Below are positions 60,364 to 64,000 of a stretch of DNA of 64,000 nt, piece by piece. Each line of letters begins with the position of its first letter. Positions within the stretch are counted from its first letter, which is position 1. Source of the stretch: Casuarius casuarius (Eukaryota; Chordata; Aves; Casuariiformes; Casuariidae); the NCBI GenBank assembly GCA_003342895.1, contig PTFA01000197.1, forward strand, positions 558,001 to 622,000, read 5' to 3'. Both the position numbers and the translations under genes were made by a program. Below the pieces are notes generated by a model, which was given only the letters and a program-made list of their open reading frames with translations, was not told where the DNA came from and did no database searches.

Positions 60364-63300
60364 CCAGTCTTTCATCTATGACCATGTTTGAAATTAATAT
60401 GTAAAAGAAATGTCATACACCATAAAAAGAAGTCAACACATAGCATATTTTTGTCTGACTCATACAAAGCTCTTAATCTAATTCCCTGAAAAACAAGTTT
60501 AAAAACTCAGATTTCATAGGAACTTGACTGTGAATGTAAAACAACATGCAAGCAAAAAAGTTAAATATAATGTTTTCATTAAACTCAAGAAAAGGGAGTG
60601 ATATACAAATCCCATAAATAAACATTATCTTAAAGACAAAGAAATTACCAATTTTAGGACAGGAAAGGAGAATGACTTCCCAAAATCTTTAACAGAAAAT
60701 TGCCGTTCTCTCCAGATTGAGACACTGTTGTGCTTTTATTCTGAAAATAGTTAGGCTATGCTGTAGAAAAGTACAGGGCAAACATTACTTCTTCTGTGCA
60801 AGTGGCTGCACAGCAGCGAGCCAAGAAGCACTCTTGTACTGCCAGCAACTAGCAAGTCTATTCAGCTCACAGGAGGAATCCATTGTCAGAGCTCTGCAGA
60901 CTTCAACACTTGCAGAGAGAAAATTTCAAAGTTTATTTTTCTAATTCCTTACCCCTTGCTCATTCACCTTCCCTTCTCTCCTGCATCTCATCTATCCCCT
61001 CTTGACTTCTAGCTCCCTTGCAGATTACTTTGCACCACCTGCTCAATCTAGTCAGCTTGCAGATTGCCCACCCTTCTCTGTCCCCCAGCCTCCTAAATAT
61101 ACCTGAACACTCTATCACAAAAGCTTATCAAAGAATTCAGTAAATTAAGCTCTTTATGGATTTTTTTTCAGTACTCACTCTAACATTTTCTATACACATT
61201 TTTGTGATGAACTTAGATTTGTGAAGAAATTTTTACATTCCTTTTACTTGAAATATACTGGCCATATCTGCTTTTGCATACAATTTTCAGCTGAAATTAC
61301 ACTGACTACCTTGAGGATTTTAAAATATGTCAAGATGTTTGAGTATGACAGTATCACCCTTAGGAATCTAAAGAGGGATGATGCAGAAAGGTCCCATACC
61401 AACTTCTGGCAATCCTCTACACCTCGGTTTCAAGGAGTACTACCAGGCTCTCTTGCAGGGATTCAAACACCTGTTTTACTTCACATCTCGTGCCAAGTTC
61501 TGTAACCATGGCAGATGCCAATGAATTCACAAACCCAGGTGAAATCAAACATAGGGATAAAGAACAAAGGAAAATTCACATATTTGTATGAGAATAAAAT
61601 CTGACATAAATTTACATACATGAATTCTGAACCAGCAGTCTTTCTTATTGAAGCATTTATTAATTAGATTCTATTATTTATTAATGTACTAATAATTTTC
61701 CTAGTTTTTTATTCATTTAATTATACATTTGTTACGCACAAACTAATTAAACTTTTGGCAAATGCAAAGAACAATTTGAGCCCAAAGAGGCAAAAGCTCA
61801 GATGGCAGCAAGAATCTGCTCTAAATTCTGCTGAAACAATTTCTTGATCTGTAGCTATGGCCAATTCTCTCAATCAGTAGTCAAAGCTTTAGATCTCAGG
61901 GATCCCTAAGAGATCAAGACATATTTGAAGATTTGTCTTTGGAAGGCTGCAGGCACTGAGTCTACCTGGCTCACTAGTAAATCCTCAGAAGCTTGCCAGG
62001 ATTATATAACCCATGGCTGTAACAATTACTCAATTTATCCAAACTGAAGTAGTGTGGTTTTCAGGGCAATGGTCTTTTGTTGAAAAAATAGAAGGGTGTG
62101 TGGGTGCAAAAAGCAGACAAATTGATTCTGTTGATTATCAGTTTTCCATCAAGTTTTCAGTATTTTGTACAAAACAGTAACAGTGCCACCAGGGTGAGTA
62201 CATAATGGTATTTGTAATCCCCTTTTAGATCAATTTGACTATTAAATGAACACCAAAGGATAATCCTGTTCACTTCCAGATACTTATTCCTGTTGCTGCC
62301 CTTGGACTGGCATTACTGTTTGCACCATCACAGTGCAGAAAACTAGTCTAGCAAAAGAAAAATTAATTTCAAACAGATTGATTTCCTGATGCAACTCATC
62401 ACATAGCCAGTGGTGAGAAGAAGCGGCTGGAGACAGTGGGAGAAGGAAGACAGATCTGTTCCCTTTCAACAGCAGCCCATACTTCTGCCAGATTTAAAAA
62501 GCAGTGTAATGACAGTCTAAACCACTTTGAACAAAGCATGGAGGCCACTTTCAGGGGCATTTTTTCTCAGAATTTACATAGTAAAACATTTGTTCACTAA
62601 AGGGAAAACTTCCAACTATGATATACCATGGTAAAAACAACACGTTAAAAAATCTCCCACTTATGCCAGAGTAAAAGATCCGAGTGAGTTTAATGAGCTG
62701 AAAAGTTTGAAGAGTTATCACATGACAATTCAGGACAATAAAAAAAATATCTGACAAGCAACTTTCCTAAAGGACTCTAACTGATTAACCAATACACTTG
62801 AATTTTCTGAGGCTATACTGTGGTTATTTGAGGCTTGTTTTACTTGTTAAAGTAAACTGAAACTTAGGAACAGAATCATTAGAGCTTTTATTATGTTTCT
62901 TCTATACTCCATATTCTGTGATGTGATTTTTCAAAGCTTTATGTTGACTCAATTTTTCCTTTGCCTTCTAAATAATGAAAAAATTCAAATGATTACTGTC
63001 TTAGAATCCAAACTCTAGAGTTCCTTTCTCATGTCTACGGTTCTGCCCTTTTTTCTCCAAGGCATATCAACACTAATTGCTAACAAAAAGCAGGGCATAT
63101 GTGCAACTGAAGAACAGATTTCTCTGTGAGACTAGAGGATTATTGTGAGTTCATAATAAACAAGTGTGTATATAGTTTCCATTTTTTAAAAATGGGAAAA
63201 ACTAGACAATGGGAATGGTGGCAGAAGGATGACATAGCTGCACAAGCAAACAAAGCTTAGTGATGCACTGGGATATTTAACTACTTCAAACCTCTTAGGA

Positions 63301-64000
63301 TACAGGATAATCACATTCTTCTGTAGCTCATAAATGAAATGAAATTGAAATGTTTCTTTGTCCTAGTCTAAAGCAATAATTTTATCTACAAAAGTTACAC
63401 AATTAGACAGAATGAGCTCTACTATCCATACAAAATCCCTCACTAGAATCTCAGGATGCTGAGGGTGGAGACTCCAGTGTTCAGACAGAGGCCTGTGGAA
63501 CTCTGGACTTAAATGGCAATTTCCATAGGCAAGGGTGAGATGGATTTCAAAGCCGGAAAGGGAAGCAAACTGACATAGTAGCTGAAGCATCTGATAGGAA
63601 GTTATAAGGATGTAGAAGAAACAGGCTTGGCAGTGTATGGTAGGTCAGGAATGCCAACTGAGGTGAGTTGCCAAAACTGGAATAGCCCTTGAATAATAAA
63701 CTTGAGGAATAAAGGGTACTGTCCACACTAGAGTAGGAAGTTTATATACTGCCTGTGTACCCCTCAGTCTATTCCTAGGCTCTTCATATACACAACACTA
63801 AATTCACTTTGCTTTTTTTTTAACATACATTTCATTTACATGACTCATTAAAGCAAAAGGTAAAAATTAGCAGCCTGCAGTGTATTACATTAAGTCCTTA
63901 CAAGCCAGAAGAATTCAATTTACTATACCAAAACTGTCAAATTCTCTTAAATTGACTAACTCCAGTTCTTGTCCCTGTCACCACCTTTTCAGAAATGTAG
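60364..64000. other. AT-rich non-coding block
   Basis: No gene recognised. 60610-60700 ('aggacaggaaaggagaatgacttcccaaaatctttaacag') may be a degraded reversed MIR core. A perfect 8-base inverted repeat CCATTTTT-t-AAAAATGG is at 63179-63195. The remaining open frames are short and unsupported. Confidence 0.45.

Overview
This 64 kb window looks like vertebrate nuclear DNA from a gene-poor region, most likely a sauropsid. I found no intact protein-coding gene, rRNA, tRNA, CRISPR array or bacterial-style operon. The host inference rests on repeats. There is a 3'-end fragment of a CR1 LINE (about 5.35-5.56 kb). Several copies of the MIR/CORE-SINE type usual in turtles, crocodilians and birds are present, some close to full length. 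There is a decayed PIF/Harbinger transposase relic, and pieces of short DNA elements whose ends resemble 'tgtctacac'. This mix fits a crocodilian or turtle best; a bird cannot be excluded. Family names are from memory of consensus sequences, not from a database search.

Layout. 0-3 kb: anonymous non-coding DNA. 3.0-4.1 kb: PIF/Harbinger relic on the minus strand; its antisense shadow makes the longest open frame of the window (3183-3962, +). 5.35-5.56 kb: CR1, minus strand. 8.3-8.6 kb: MITE-like piece. 18.5, 22.0, 24.6, 32.3, 41.1 and 51.3 kb: MIR-like SINEs. 24.1-24.5 kb and 42.1-42.5 kb: AT-rich stretches with clustered regulatory-type motifs (PBX/MEIS, RFX X-box, octamer) that look like candidate conserved non-coding elements. 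29.2-29.5 kb: GC-richer stretch with an RFX X-box abutting an inverted CCAAT box. 30.9-31.3 kb and 52.0-52.7 kb: two GC-rich islands inside AT-richer surroundings. 33.57-34.60 kb: a minus-strand block that reads like a broken protein-coding sequence I cannot identify. 47.3 kb: MITE end. 59.76-60.36 kb: a probable solo or partial retroviral LTR on the minus strand. 36-37 kb and 52.7-64 kb are AT-rich.

No genes here work together. The window is best described as intergenic or deep-intronic DNA made of old mobile-element remains plus a few possible enhancers. I found no convincing new biological system. The items most worth checking are the unidentified broken coding block at 33.6-34.6 kb, the minus-strand LTR at 60 kb, the Harbinger relic, and the two motif clusters at 24 and 42 kb. 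Five single ambiguous bases (n) occur at 8288, 17941, 42428, 43963 and 50718.
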